DNA from: Paenibacillus sp. Soil522
GTDB lineage: Bacteria > Bacillota > Bacilli > Paenibacillales > Paenibacillaceae
Assembly (NCBI RefSeq): GCF_001428245.1
Contig: NZ_LMRV01000040.1
Coordinates: forward strand, 1-64,000
Direction of reading: 5' to 3'
DNA length: 64,000 nucleotides
A model generated the notes under the pieces. That model was not told where the DNA came from. It worked only from the letters and a program-made list of their open reading frames with translations, and did not search any database. Each line of letters starts with the position of its first letter. Positions within the stretch are counted from its first letter, which is position 1. Positions 44,342 to 53,591 of this stretch are shown here, piece after piece. The position numbers were made by a program, and so were the translations under genes.

Positions 44342-44380
44342 AAAAAGCAGGAATTCTCTCAGGCGAGAGTTCCTGCTTTC
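44342..44380 (+). terminator. Rho-independent terminator
   Basis: AAAGCAGGAATTCTCTC pairs with GAGAGTTCCTGCTTT around AGGC, a long hairpin followed by a short T-containing tail. Confidence 0.75.
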
Positions 44381-44550
44381 GTGTTATATAAGTTGACACA
44401 ATTTTCAGATTTTAGTATGATATTCCTAACATTAAGATACAATATCGTTATAATTGTTAAGTTTTTTGACATAAATATAACATAATTGATCAAATGTTAA
44501 TCAACTCGTACGAAATTGGTGAAGTGCCCATCATGGAGGAGGCGGTTGTC

Positions 44551-46008
44551 ATGTCGACGGCCAAACAGTCGCAAACGCAATATTACGATTCTCAAACCTT
44601 TTACGATGAAATGTTCGACAAGGACTTGTCTGTTCGCGCTCACTATGACACCGTTCATCGTGTATTCGGAAGAATGAAGCCGGCAGAGCTTGCAACCCGT
44701 CAAAATGCGATTAACCAAAGAATGATGGAGGAGGGGATTACGTTCACGCTGTACAGCGGAGCCCAAAAAGAACCCCTCGAGCGAACGATTCCGTTCGATT
44801 TTATTCCCCGCGTTATTCCGAGGCATGAATGGGAAGGGGTAGATCGAGGCGTAAGACAGCGGATTCGTGCTTTGAACGCTTTCGTGCATGATGTTTATCA
44901 CGGGCAGCGAATTGTGGCTGACGGCATCATTCCACGGAAGATGATCGTTTCAAATACTTATTTCCGTCCGGAAATGGCTGGTCTACATGTTCCTGGCGGT
45001 GTATATATTACAGCATCAGGCATTGATTTAATTCGTGACGAGAAAGGCCGTTATTATGTGCTGGAGGATAATTTGCGGTCTCCATCAGGCTTTTCTTACC
45101 TCTTCAAGGGTAGAACATTAATGAATGAGCTGTTCCACGATTTATATTTATCGAGTTCAGTACAGAGCATTGACCGCAGCTTAAATTGCTTTTTAAGCTC
45201 GCTCCGCGCCCTCTCTCCTAACGGTAAACGTGATCCGCTTATCGTTCTGCTTACGCCAGGTGCTTATAACTCCGCGTATTACGAGCATACCTTTTTAGCG
45301 CAGCAAATGGGCATCCACCTCGTTGAAGGCAGAGATCTCGTGTATAAAGACCATAAGATTTATTTGCGCGATATGCGCGGACTTCGTCAGGTCGACGTCA
45401 TTTACCGCCGCATCGATGATGATTTTCTAGATCCGCTTGCCTTCCAGCCGGATTCCGTCCTGGGCGTACCGGGTTTGATGAATGCTTATCGCGCGGGAAA
45501 CGTAGCTATTGCGAATGCGCCGGGTACAGGAGTTGCGGATGACAAGGCGGTATACGCGTATGTTCCGGATATGATCCGTTACTATTTGGGAGAAGAGCCC
45601 ATTTTACACAACGTTCCTACGTACATTTTGTCGCGGAAGGAAGAGCGTGATTACGTGCTTGATCATTTGGATCAGCTCGTTGTGAAAGAAACCTCGCTGT
45701 CAGGCGGCTACGGCATGCTGATAGGGCCTAGCGCTACCTCTAAGGAGATTCAAGCATTTGCTGAAGCAATAAAGCGTGAGCCAGGACGCTATATCGCACA
45801 GACGACGATGAAGCTGTCCCGCGCTCCGGTTATGGTTGACGGAGCCATGACGCCTCGTCATATTGATTTACGTGCTTTTGCATTAATGGGAGAGGAGACG
45901 CATGTCATTCCGGGAGGCTTAACGCGTGTTGCAATGAAGGAAGGGTCGCTTGTAGTCAACTCTTCACAGGGCGGCGGAGTCAAGGATACGTGGGTGCTTA
46001 ACCGATAA
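44551..46008 (+). CDS. Circularly permuted ATP-grasp protein
   Basis: A 485-residue CP_ATPgrasp_1 protein: FDFIPRVIPRHEW, YFRPEMAGLHVPGGVYITASGIDLIRD, VLEDNLRSPSGFSY, and VVKETSLSGGYGM. It is the first of a known three-gene operon with alpha-E and transglutaminase-like genes, thought to build or ligate a peptide-like product of unknown structure. ATG 44551 follows GGAGGAGG with eight-base spacing; an upstream open frame lacks a site. The next gene starts 18 bases after the stop. Confidence 0.9.
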   Translation: MSTAKQSQTQYYDSQTFYDEMFDKDLSVRAHYDTVHRVFGRMKPAELATRQNAINQRMMEEGITFTLYSGAQKEPLERTIPFDFIPRVIPRHEWEGVDRGVRQRIRALNAFVHDVYHGQRIVADGIIPRKMIVSNTYFRPEMAGLHVPGGVYITASGIDLIRDEKGRYYVLEDNLRSPSGFSYLFKGRTLMNELFHDLYLSSSVQSIDRSLNCFLSSLRALSPNGKRDPLIVLLTPGAYNSAYYEHTFLAQQMGIHLVEGRDLVYKDHKIYLRDMRGLRQVDVIYRRIDDDFLDPLAFQPDSVLGVPGLMNAYRAGNVAIANAPGTGVADDKAVYAYVPDMIRYYLGEEPILHNVPTYILSRKEERDYVLDHLDQLVVKETSLSGGYGMLIGPSATSKEIQAFAEAIKREPGRYIAQTTMKLSRAPVMVDGAMTPRHIDLRAFALMGEETHVIPGGLTRVAMKEGSLVVNSSQGGGVKDTWVLNR

Positions 46009-46026
46009 TTATAAGGAGGGAATGCT

Positions 46027-47022
46027 ATGCTGAACCGGAATGCAGAGGCATTATTTTGGATCGGACGCTATATGGAACGTGCTGAAAATCATGCCAGGTT
46101 GATTGATGTTCATTATCATCTTCAGGTTGAAGATTCATCAATGAGCATGGAAGGAATGCCGGAGGGCGTAGCAGCCGAGCCCAGCTCAAAGTGGGCAAGA
46201 ATCGTCGATGCCTTAGGCAGCCGGGAAGCCTATGAACAGCAATACGGCAGCTATAATGAACGGGATGTGCTTTTTTACACGACGCTGGATCGTGATAATT
46301 CGAATTCGCTTGTTTCATGCGTTAGCCATGCCCGCGGCAACCTGCGAACGCTGCGCGAGAAGGTGCCGAGCGAAATGTGGGATGCGACGAATGCGTTCTA
46401 TTTATGGCTTCGCGAGAAGCAGCCGGATGATCTGCTGCGCGAGTCTCCGCATTTGTTCTTCGGAAGGATTAAGGAATGGACGGCTTTGTTTCAAGGCGTC
46501 AGCCAATCCGTCATGCCGAGAGAGAACGAATGGCATTTCATCGAGTGCGGCCGATATTTGGAACGCTCGGAGAATACGCTGCGCATCATTAAAGCGGTAG
46601 GCAATGCGGCAAGCGGCGAAGGCTGGAACAGCGCGAGCGCTTATCCGTATTTGCAGGCCGTATTACGTTCCGTGAGCGGCTATCAGGCGTTCCGCCGATA
46701 TTATGCGGACGGCATTTCCGTCGAATCAATCATTGAATTCGTCGTGCTCAATAGCGCTTTTCCCCGTTCCCTTCATTTTGCGCTTCATACGCTTGATGGT
46801 CATATGCGGCATATCGAGCTGCAGGATAAGCAGCTGCGGACGGCGCATGAACGTGTAATTCGGCAAGTTAGCAAAGTAAAAGCAGATTTGGCGTGCTTGG
46901 AGCGGGAGGATATGGTAATCGATCGCGGCGGAACGATCGTTGCGCATTTGCTTGACGCATGCCAGCAGCTTGGGCTCACTTTTGCTAAAACCTTTTTTCG
47001 CATGGGGGAGGCAAGCGCATGA
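46027..47022 (+). CDS. Alpha-E domain protein
   Basis: All-helical DUF403/alpha-E protein: MLNRNAEALFWIGRYMERAENHARL at the start, and many conserved acidic and arginine positions (LERSENTLRII). It is the constant partner of the ATP-grasp and transglutaminase-like genes. AAGGAGGG precedes the ATG. Its stop overlaps the next start as ATGA. Confidence 0.9.
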   Translation: MLNRNAEALFWIGRYMERAENHARLIDVHYHLQVEDSSMSMEGMPEGVAAEPSSKWARIVDALGSREAYEQQYGSYNERDVLFYTTLDRDNSNSLVSCVSHARGNLRTLREKVPSEMWDATNAFYLWLREKQPDDLLRESPHLFFGRIKEWTALFQGVSQSVMPRENEWHFIECGRYLERSENTLRIIKAVGNAASGEGWNSASAYPYLQAVLRSVSGYQAFRRYYADGISVESIIEFVVLNSAFPRSLHFALHTLDGHMRHIELQDKQLRTAHERVIRQVSKVKADLACLEREDMVIDRGGTIVAHLLDACQQLGLTFAKTFFRMGEASA

Positions 47023-47909
47023 AGCTGAGTATTTCACATGTGACGCAATACGAGTACGCGGATACGGTTACGGACAGTGTCAATGAAATTAGGCTGACTC
47101 CGAGCACGAATGAAAGACAGTCCTGCTATCAGCAAGCGATCGCCATTGAGCCGAATGCCTCTTTATTCAGCTATGAGGATTATTTCGGCAACCGGGTGCA
47201 TGCCTTCTCGGTGAACGGGCCGCATAAGCGGCTTACGATACGCACATCTATGACTGTCGTTACGAAGCAGGCGCCATCACCTGAGGAGCGCGCGCAATAT
47301 TTAAGCAAGCGGCCGCCGGAGCAGGCGTGGAATTGGCTGAGGACGGAAGAAGCGGCTAACCGTTTTACGGAATTTTTGCTGACGACTGAATATACGGCCG
47401 TAACGACCGAAGTGGAGCAATTTACCCGTGAAATTTCTGAGTTTTATGAAAGTGGCCAAGCTAGCGTACTGGACTGGCTGAGCGCATTATCGACGAAAAT
47501 TCGAGCCGAATTTATTTATGATCCGGAAGCGACTGACGTTAAAACCAAAACATCAGACATGTTCTTAAGCAAGCGAGGCGTGTGCCAGGATTTTGCGCAT
47601 TTGATGATCGCAAGCTGCAGGGCGATCGGTATTCCAGCCAGATATGTGAGCGGCTATCACTTTGTCGGAGATTTGCAGGGCGGAAGCGCGGATTTCGAGC
47701 AGGCTTCGCATGCTTGGGTCGAAGCCTTTGTGCCGGGGCTTGGCTGGTGCAGCTTTGATCCAACGAATGTCGACCCTGTCGGCGAGAGATATGTGAAGCT
47801 GGGGCATGGACGCGATTATAAGGATATCGTACCGGTAAAGGGTGTATACAGAGGCACAGGCGAGCAAGTGCTGCATGTAACGGTCGATGTAAGAAATGTT
47901 GAGGACTAA
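47019..47909 (+). CDS. Transglutaminase-like cysteine protease family protein
   Basis: N-terminal bacterial transglutaminase-like domain (ISHVTQYEYADTVTDSVNEIRL) followed by a transglutaminase core with catalytic Cys in KRGVCQDFAHLMI, His in SHAWVEAFVPGLGW and Asp in SFDPTN. Completes the ATP-grasp/alpha-E operon and is likely the hydrolase or transferase of the set. Translation is coupled to the gene before. Confidence 0.93.
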   Translation: MKLSISHVTQYEYADTVTDSVNEIRLTPSTNERQSCYQQAIAIEPNASLFSYEDYFGNRVHAFSVNGPHKRLTIRTSMTVVTKQAPSPEERAQYLSKRPPEQAWNWLRTEEAANRFTEFLLTTEYTAVTTEVEQFTREISEFYESGQASVLDWLSALSTKIRAEFIYDPEATDVKTKTSDMFLSKRGVCQDFAHLMIASCRAIGIPARYVSGYHFVGDLQGGSADFEQASHAWVEAFVPGLGWCSFDPTNVDPVGERYVKLGHGRDYKDIVPVKGVYRGTGEQVLHVTVDVRNVED

Positions 47910-47925
47910 TAGATGAATAGGCAAA

Positions 47926-47980
47926 AATAAAAAGAACAGTAATCCGCAATTTCAGCTTGCGGCCGACTGTTCTTTTTATT
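47926..47980 (+). terminator. Rho-independent terminator
   Basis: AAAAGAACAGT pairs with ACTGTTCTTTT; a nested CCGCAA/TTGCGG arm fills the loop, followed by T. Confidence 0.75.
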
Positions 47981-48090
47981 TTGTTTAAGCAATTTGGGAG
48001 TATTTAGCTGCTTTTGCCAGGTATGATTAACCGGGATTTGCAAATCTTATAATAATGAATCAGACCGGCATTAAACAGGAGGTGTAAAGT

Positions 48091-48648
48091 GTGAATAAAC
48101 AGATGAAGCCCGTCGTTGTTTCGTTAATGGTTCTTGCATTAGGTCTTTCCATGACTGCATGCGGACAAGGCTATATGGCGAAAGAAAATGCGGTCCGTGT
48201 AAAAAATCGCCTTGAATCGAAGATGATGACATACCGGGACAACTTTACGGACAATAGGATGAATAAGTTCGATAACCGGATGAATACGCTGGATCACAGA
48301 AGAAACCTGGCGAATCCTTCGAGAAGCGCCAAGCAGCTTGCAAATCGCGCTGACAAAGTGCCGGGAGTAAGCAAGGCTACTGTCGTTATTCATAAAAATG
48401 ATGCGATAATCGGTCTTGATGTGGACAATACGGGTAAAAAAGCAATCATTGAAAAGCAGGTGTACGCTGCCTTAAAAGGCCAATATCCGGAGTATACCAT
48501 TTATGTAACCTCTGAAGGACGTATCCATCAAAAAATAAGGTCGCTTAACGTTAGTATGAATAATGGGCATCCCTTGAAAACATTAGCTAATGACGTAACT
48601 ATTATTATCCGGAATATCGGTGAAACGGTAACCGCCCCGCTGCGGTAA
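48091..48648 (+). CDS. YhcN/YlaJ-family sporulation lipoprotein
   Basis: A signal peptide ends in a lipobox (LSMTAC), so the mature N-terminal Cys would be lipidated. The mature part holds ASKQLANRADKVPGVSKATVVIHKNDAIIGLDV-type YhcN/YlaJ signature (KVPGVSKATVV), seen in spore membrane lipoproteins. A charged, Arg- and Asn-rich linker lies between. GTG start with GGAGGTG ahead. Role in spores or germination is inferred from the family. Confidence 0.85.
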   Translation: MNKQMKPVVVSLMVLALGLSMTACGQGYMAKENAVRVKNRLESKMMTYRDNFTDNRMNKFDNRMNTLDHRRNLANPSRSAKQLANRADKVPGVSKATVVIHKNDAIIGLDVDNTGKKAIIEKQVYAALKGQYPEYTIYVTSEGRIHQKIRSLNVSMNNGHPLKTLANDVTIIIRNIGETVTAPLR

Positions 48649-48730
48649 AGATAGATGGAACGGCAGCTTCTCTGGAGCTTCCGGATCCTTATAGAGCTTA
48701 AGTACGACTAGGATATTATCGTTTGATTAA

Positions 48731-48780
48731 AGGAATGGCAGACTGGCGTCTCCTTTTTGATGCTGGCCTGCCATTCCTGT
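48731..48780 (+). terminator. Rho-independent terminator
   Basis: AGGAATGGCAG pairs with CTGCCATTCCT across a long loop, then a T-rich tail. Confidence 0.6.
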
Positions 48781-48803
48781 TTTCTATGCATCCATTTTTC
48801 CGG

Positions 48804-48859
48804 TTGACAATCGCAAAAACGAGCTATAAAATAAAAAAAGTAATGTGTAACCGATTACA
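48804..48859 (+). promoter_or_regulatory. rbsK promoter with LacI-type operator
   Basis: TTGACA (48804-48809) and TAAAAT (48827-48832) are 17 bases apart. Downstream TGTAACCGATTACA (48846-48859) is a near-perfect palindrome with a central CG, the shape of a LacI/RbsR operator. It would block the start region of the transcript, and the LacI-family gene next to rbsK is the likely binder. Confidence 0.75.
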
Positions 48860-48901
48860 TATCTGAAATGAAAAACTAATGCGAACAAAGAGGTGCAACA
48901 A

Positions 48902-49816
48902 ATGAACAAACCGAAAATTACGGTTATCGGAAGCATGAATATAGATATGGTTACAGAAACGGATATCATGCCAAATCAAGGCGAGACGATATTTGGTAGC
49001 GTTTTCTCCAGCTTTACTGGCGGAAAAGGAGCTAATCAAGCTGTTGCTTGTGCACGTCTTGGCGCACATGTGACGATGGTAGGATGCGTTGGCGAGGATT
49101 CTTTCGGCAAGCAGCTTATGGAAGCTCTGGAGAAGGAAAGCATTGATACAAAGAATGTGAAAACGGTTCCTCATATAACTACAGGCGTAGCTTCGATTAC
49201 CGTATGCGACAACGATAACCGAATTATTGTTATACCCGGCGCAAACCATTGCCTGCTGCCGGACGATGTTTTTTCCTTGAAGGAAATCATTGCGGGTTCG
49301 GATATTGTGCTGCTGCAGCAGGAGATTCCATTTATTACAGTGGAAGCATCCATTAAGCTGGCGAATGAGCTGGGCGTTTCGGTTATTTTAAATCCTGCGC
49401 CCGCCGTCAAGCTGCCTAAGGAGCTGCTGGAGATGATTCATATCATTACGCCGAACGAATACGAGCTTGCCATATTGCTAGGCTTGGACGACAAGCAGGA
49501 ACGCACGTATGAGCAGCTGATTGAGCTGTATCCGCACCGTATCGTCATGACCGGCGGCAGCAAGGGCGCATTTTACAAAACAAATGACGGTCAGATCAGA
49601 CAACAGCCGGGGAGAAAGGTAGAAGCAGTCGACACGACCGGCGCAGGCGATACCTTTAACGGCGCATTGGCCGTTAGGCTGAGCGAAGGCTCGACGCTGG
49701 AGGAGGCGGTAAGGTTCGCAGTCTCTGCCAGTGCATTGTCGGTAACCAAGCTTGGTGCTCAGAGCGGAATGCCATTACGCACTGAAGTCGAGCGTTTTAT
49801 GGAAATTCAGCCCTAA
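48902..49816 (+). CDS. rbsK: Ribokinase
   Basis: PfkB-family sugar kinase of 304 residues: GSMNIDMVTETD, the sugar-binding GGKGANQAVACARLG, and the anion hole with catalytic Asp in DTTGAGDTFNGA. It phosphorylates ribose at O5. ATG 48902 follows AGAGGTG. It stands without rbsD or a ribose ABC transporter, together only with its regulator, so ribose may enter through another system. Confidence 0.93.
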   Translation: MNKPKITVIGSMNIDMVTETDIMPNQGETIFGSVFSSFTGGKGANQAVACARLGAHVTMVGCVGEDSFGKQLMEALEKESIDTKNVKTVPHITTGVASITVCDNDNRIIVIPGANHCLLPDDVFSLKEIIAGSDIVLLQQEIPFITVEASIKLANELGVSVILNPAPAVKLPKELLEMIHIITPNEYELAILLGLDDKQERTYEQLIELYPHRIVMTGGSKGAFYKTNDGQIRQQPGRKVEAVDTTGAGDTFNGALAVRLSEGSTLEEAVRFAVSASALSVTKLGAQSGMPLRTEVERFMEIQP

Positions 49817-49843
49817 TCGGGTAGGCTGATTCGTGAAAGGATT

Positions 49844-50836
49844 ATGTCATTTATGACTACAATTAGAGATGTAAGCAAGCTGGCCGGCGTGTCCGTCGCC
49901 ACCGTATCCCGCCTGCTGAATCAAAGCGGCTATGTCAGCAAGGAAGCGGAGACCGCCGTCATGTCTGCGATACAAAAGCTGAATTATAAGCCTAATACTA
50001 TTGCAAGAAGCTTAGCGGGCAAAAAGACTGCAGCCATCGCTTTAATGGTGCCAGACATTTTAAACCCGTTTTTTCCCGAAATAGCCCGCGCAGCCGAGGA
50101 TGCCGCAGCGGCTCAAGGCTATACGCTCGTGCTGTGCAATACGGACAATAATCCGGACAAAGAAAAGAAGTATATAGAAACACTGATTAACAAGCAAATT
50201 GACGGTATTATTATTTCATCCTATACGGTTCTTCCCCAGCAGATCATTGCCTTGCAGGACCGTTCCATTCCGATTGTAGCCATCGACAAATCCTTTTCTG
50301 ATTATCCGATCCTTTCGGTTACGGCCGCTAACCGTCATGGCGGCGAGATGGCTGTACAGCATCTTTTATCTGGCGGCTGTCGCAAGATTGCTCATATTTC
50401 CGGTCCCGCGCATGTGCATTCCTCCAGGGAGAGGACGCTTGCTTATGAGAGTGCGTGCAGAGATTTACCGTGGTTTGTGCCAAGTCTGATTGGTTATGGC
50501 AACTTCAACGTTGCAGGCGGTTATGAGGCGATGAAGGAAATTTACAAACAGCATCCTGATTTGGACGGCGTGTTTGCAGGCAATGATCTGATGGCCGCCG
50601 GAGCCTTGAAGGCGTTAATGGAGCTCGGAGCAGCGGTGCCGGAGCAAGTGAAGCTAATCGGCTTCGACGGGATTCGAATGGATATGGTGTACCCTGAAAT
50701 TACAACGATATCCCAACAGATTTACTCGATGGGCAAAACCGCGACGGACTATTTGATCCGGTTAATCAACAATGAGCCTGTCGAGCGGAAAAATTACGAG
50801 CTTGACGTGGAGCTATTGCAAAAGGCAACGACCTGA
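49844..50836 (+). CDS. rbsR: LacI-family regulator, RbsR-like
   Basis: N-terminal helix-turn-helix TTIRDVSKLAGVSVATVSRLLN, then a periplasmic-binding-like effector domain with PDILNPFFPEIARAAEDA and GNDLMAAGALKALMELG. Paired with rbsK 27 bases upstream, so a ribose repressor is likely. Two ATGs, 49844 and 49853, are both possible; AAAGGA is very close to the first. Confidence 0.9.
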   Translation: MSFMTTIRDVSKLAGVSVATVSRLLNQSGYVSKEAETAVMSAIQKLNYKPNTIARSLAGKKTAAIALMVPDILNPFFPEIARAAEDAAAAQGYTLVLCNTDNNPDKEKKYIETLINKQIDGIIISSYTVLPQQIIALQDRSIPIVAIDKSFSDYPILSVTAANRHGGEMAVQHLLSGGCRKIAHISGPAHVHSSRERTLAYESACRDLPWFVPSLIGYGNFNVAGGYEAMKEIYKQHPDLDGVFAGNDLMAAGALKALMELGAAVPEQVKLIGFDGIRMDMVYPEITTISQQIYSMGKTATDYLIRLINNEPVERKNYELDVELLQKATT

Positions 50837-50905
50837 CATCCCGTGCGGTATCATTAAAAATCTGCTTGGCCTGTGTAACTGCAGTTCCTCTATCGGGACA
50901 GCAGG

Positions 50906-50942
50906 TCGCGGGCTCTTCTTCGTACGTTCTCCCGCGATTTAT
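50906..50942 (+). terminator. Probable terminator after rbsR
   Basis: TCGCGGG pairs with CCCGCGA across a loop, followed by TTTAT. Confidence 0.5.
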
Positions 50943-51044
50943 CGTATTCTACTCGGAAGTATTTTTCTCAATATCACTATCTTGCTCTTATATTCGATTA
51001 TCCGTACAAATGTATGCCGGTGAGGTATATTACTTACTATGTGA

Positions 51045-51383
51045 TTAACGTGGGACTTTTTGCAGCCTTATTTATCGTCCTATAAAGAATATGATATCCG
51101 TTTTGGAGTAGTCATGCTTCTAGATTTTTATATTGATGAAGAATATATTGGCAGAGTTTTGCCGTTGCTCGATAACGTTGAACGTGAAGGCTACTATGTC
51201 AAGATGGCGGTTGCTTGGGCCATATCGATCTGCTATGTGAAGCTTCCTGAGCCTACGATGCATTATTTGAAGAACAATTCATTGGATGATTTCACATTCA
51301 ACAAAGCTTTGCAAAAAATTACAGAATCTTACCGTGTGGATCAGTCTGCCAAAAATATAATTCGCAGCATGAAGCGATTATAA
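51045..51383 (+). pseudogene. 3' half of an AlkD-like DNA alkylation repair gene
   Basis: The frame encodes WDFLQPYLSSYKEYDIRFG, then VVMLLDFYIDEEYIG and MAVAWAISICYVKLPE, the C-terminal HEAT-like part of AlkD-type DNA glycosylases (normally about 230 residues). In-frame stop at 51042-51044 lies directly upstream and no N-terminal half is present, so it is truncated. A TTG at 51060 is the only start in frame and has no binding site. It converges with the ogt gene, another alkylation repair gene. Confidence 0.7.
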
Positions 51384-51392
51384 ATAAAAGAA

Positions 51393-51433
51393 CAAGCAGC
51401 CTATCATTTGTTTTTACAAATGAGAGGCTGCTT
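51393..51433. terminator. Terminator between converging genes
   Basis: AGCAGCCT and CATTTGT pair with ACAAATG and AGGCTGCT around a TTTT loop. It sits between the AlkD fragment and the ogt gene. Confidence 0.75.
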
Positions 51434-51458
51434 CGCTGTGTATCGTTCTGCTAGACGA

Positions 51459-52007
51459 TCAGGCATGCTGTAAAACGCCATCGAGAAGTACGCCGTTCTG
51501 CTCCAATTGCAACAGCTTCGTTTTCATATCTATGCCGCCGCGATAGCCGGTTAAAGCGCCGTTTTTCCCGATAACACGATGACAAGGAACGGTAATCAAA
51601 ACGGGATTTGCACCAATGGCGGCACCGACTGCGCGAACGGCGGCCGGTTTTTGAATCTGCTCGGCAATATCCGAATAAGATTTGGTTTGCCCATAAGGAA
51701 TGGTGCAAAGCGCGTTCCACACGGCCAGCTGAAAAGGCGTTCCGGAAAAATCGAAGGGCATAGTAAAGCTTTTGCGCAAACCCTGCAAATATTCGATAAG
51801 CTCATCAGCATAGGGCTGCAGCTTCGCATCTTCCAGAATTAGCATGCTGCCCGGTTTCCGGGCAGCTGACCAGTCTGCCAATTCATCCAACGGGCGATTT
51901 TGTGAGCCTACATAACAAAGTCCTTCCGTTGTAGCCGCGATGTGCATATTCCAATTCTCATGCGTTAAAAATGTCCAATAGATCGGCGAAATCAATTGGT
52001 TTCCCAC
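51459..52007 (-). CDS. ogt: Methylated-DNA-[protein]-cysteine S-methyltransferase
   Basis: A 182-residue alkyltransferase: the methyl-accepting Cys lies in VPCHRVIGKNG, the arginine-finger helix in AVRAVGAAIGANP, and QLAVWNALCTIPYG precedes them. It removes O6-alkyl groups from guanine. Start is GTG with GGAGGTGAG ahead. The gene lies next to a broken AlkD-like gene, so the locus once held two alkylation repair genes. Confidence 0.95.
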   Translation of the reverse strand: MGNQLISPIYWTFLTHENWNMHIAATTEGLCYVGSQNRPLDELADWSAARKPGSMLILEDAKLQPYADELIEYLQGLRKSFTMPFDFSGTPFQLAVWNALCTIPYGQTKSYSDIAEQIQKPAAVRAVGAAIGANPVLITVPCHRVIGKNGALTGYRGGIDMKTKLLQLEQNGVLLDGVLQHA

Positions 52008-52240
52008 TTTCGCTCACCTCCACGAACAGTATAACCCCAAATATAGACGATTGTACGGCTTCTCGAATGTAACAGCAAGATAATGAAATGATAGGCTGTT
52101 ACGCTTGGAAAATTTACTTAATTCACGAACAATGTTTACTAAACAATATTCGTAAAAACAACTCCTAAAACCTGAATAATGTTGGTTAAATACAAAATTC
52201 GATTGTATTAGATTATTTTTTTTCGTAATCAAGAATGATA

Positions 52241-52270
52241 TTGACAATGAAAGCGTTTTATTGATAATAT
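52241..52270 (+). promoter_or_regulatory. Promoter of sugar-operon LacI gene with catabolite-type operator
   Basis: TTGACA (52241-52246) and TAATAT (52265-52270) are 18 bases apart. Between them ATGAAAGCGTTTTAT resembles a cre site (WTGNAANCGNWWWCAW) with one mismatch, so CcpA or a LacI-family protein could bind. The rest of the 330-base interval (52008-52338) shows no other gene. Confidence 0.6.
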
Positions 52271-52335
52271 TAATTTGCAGAGATTAGTAAACATTAAGTA
52301 AACAAAAAAGTCGTTACAAGTTAGTGGGGATATAG

Positions 52336-53361
<1,026 letters not shown>

Positions 53362-53591
53362 TTTGTATCGCGATGAGAGGAGGTGCTGCCTGGCATGGTA
53401 GGGGATATTTACAATTCGGCGGGGGGAATAGTTACCGCCAAGAGTCATGAAAAAAAATAAAAAAAGAGACTCCCACGAAGGAGTCCAAAAAAGGAAAAAT
53501 TGTTTCAAGCTCCAGTATAGGCGAAGGGTAACATACCGTCAATTCCTTATTCTAAGGTTAACTAATTCATTAATTTGGAGGCAAACCTATT

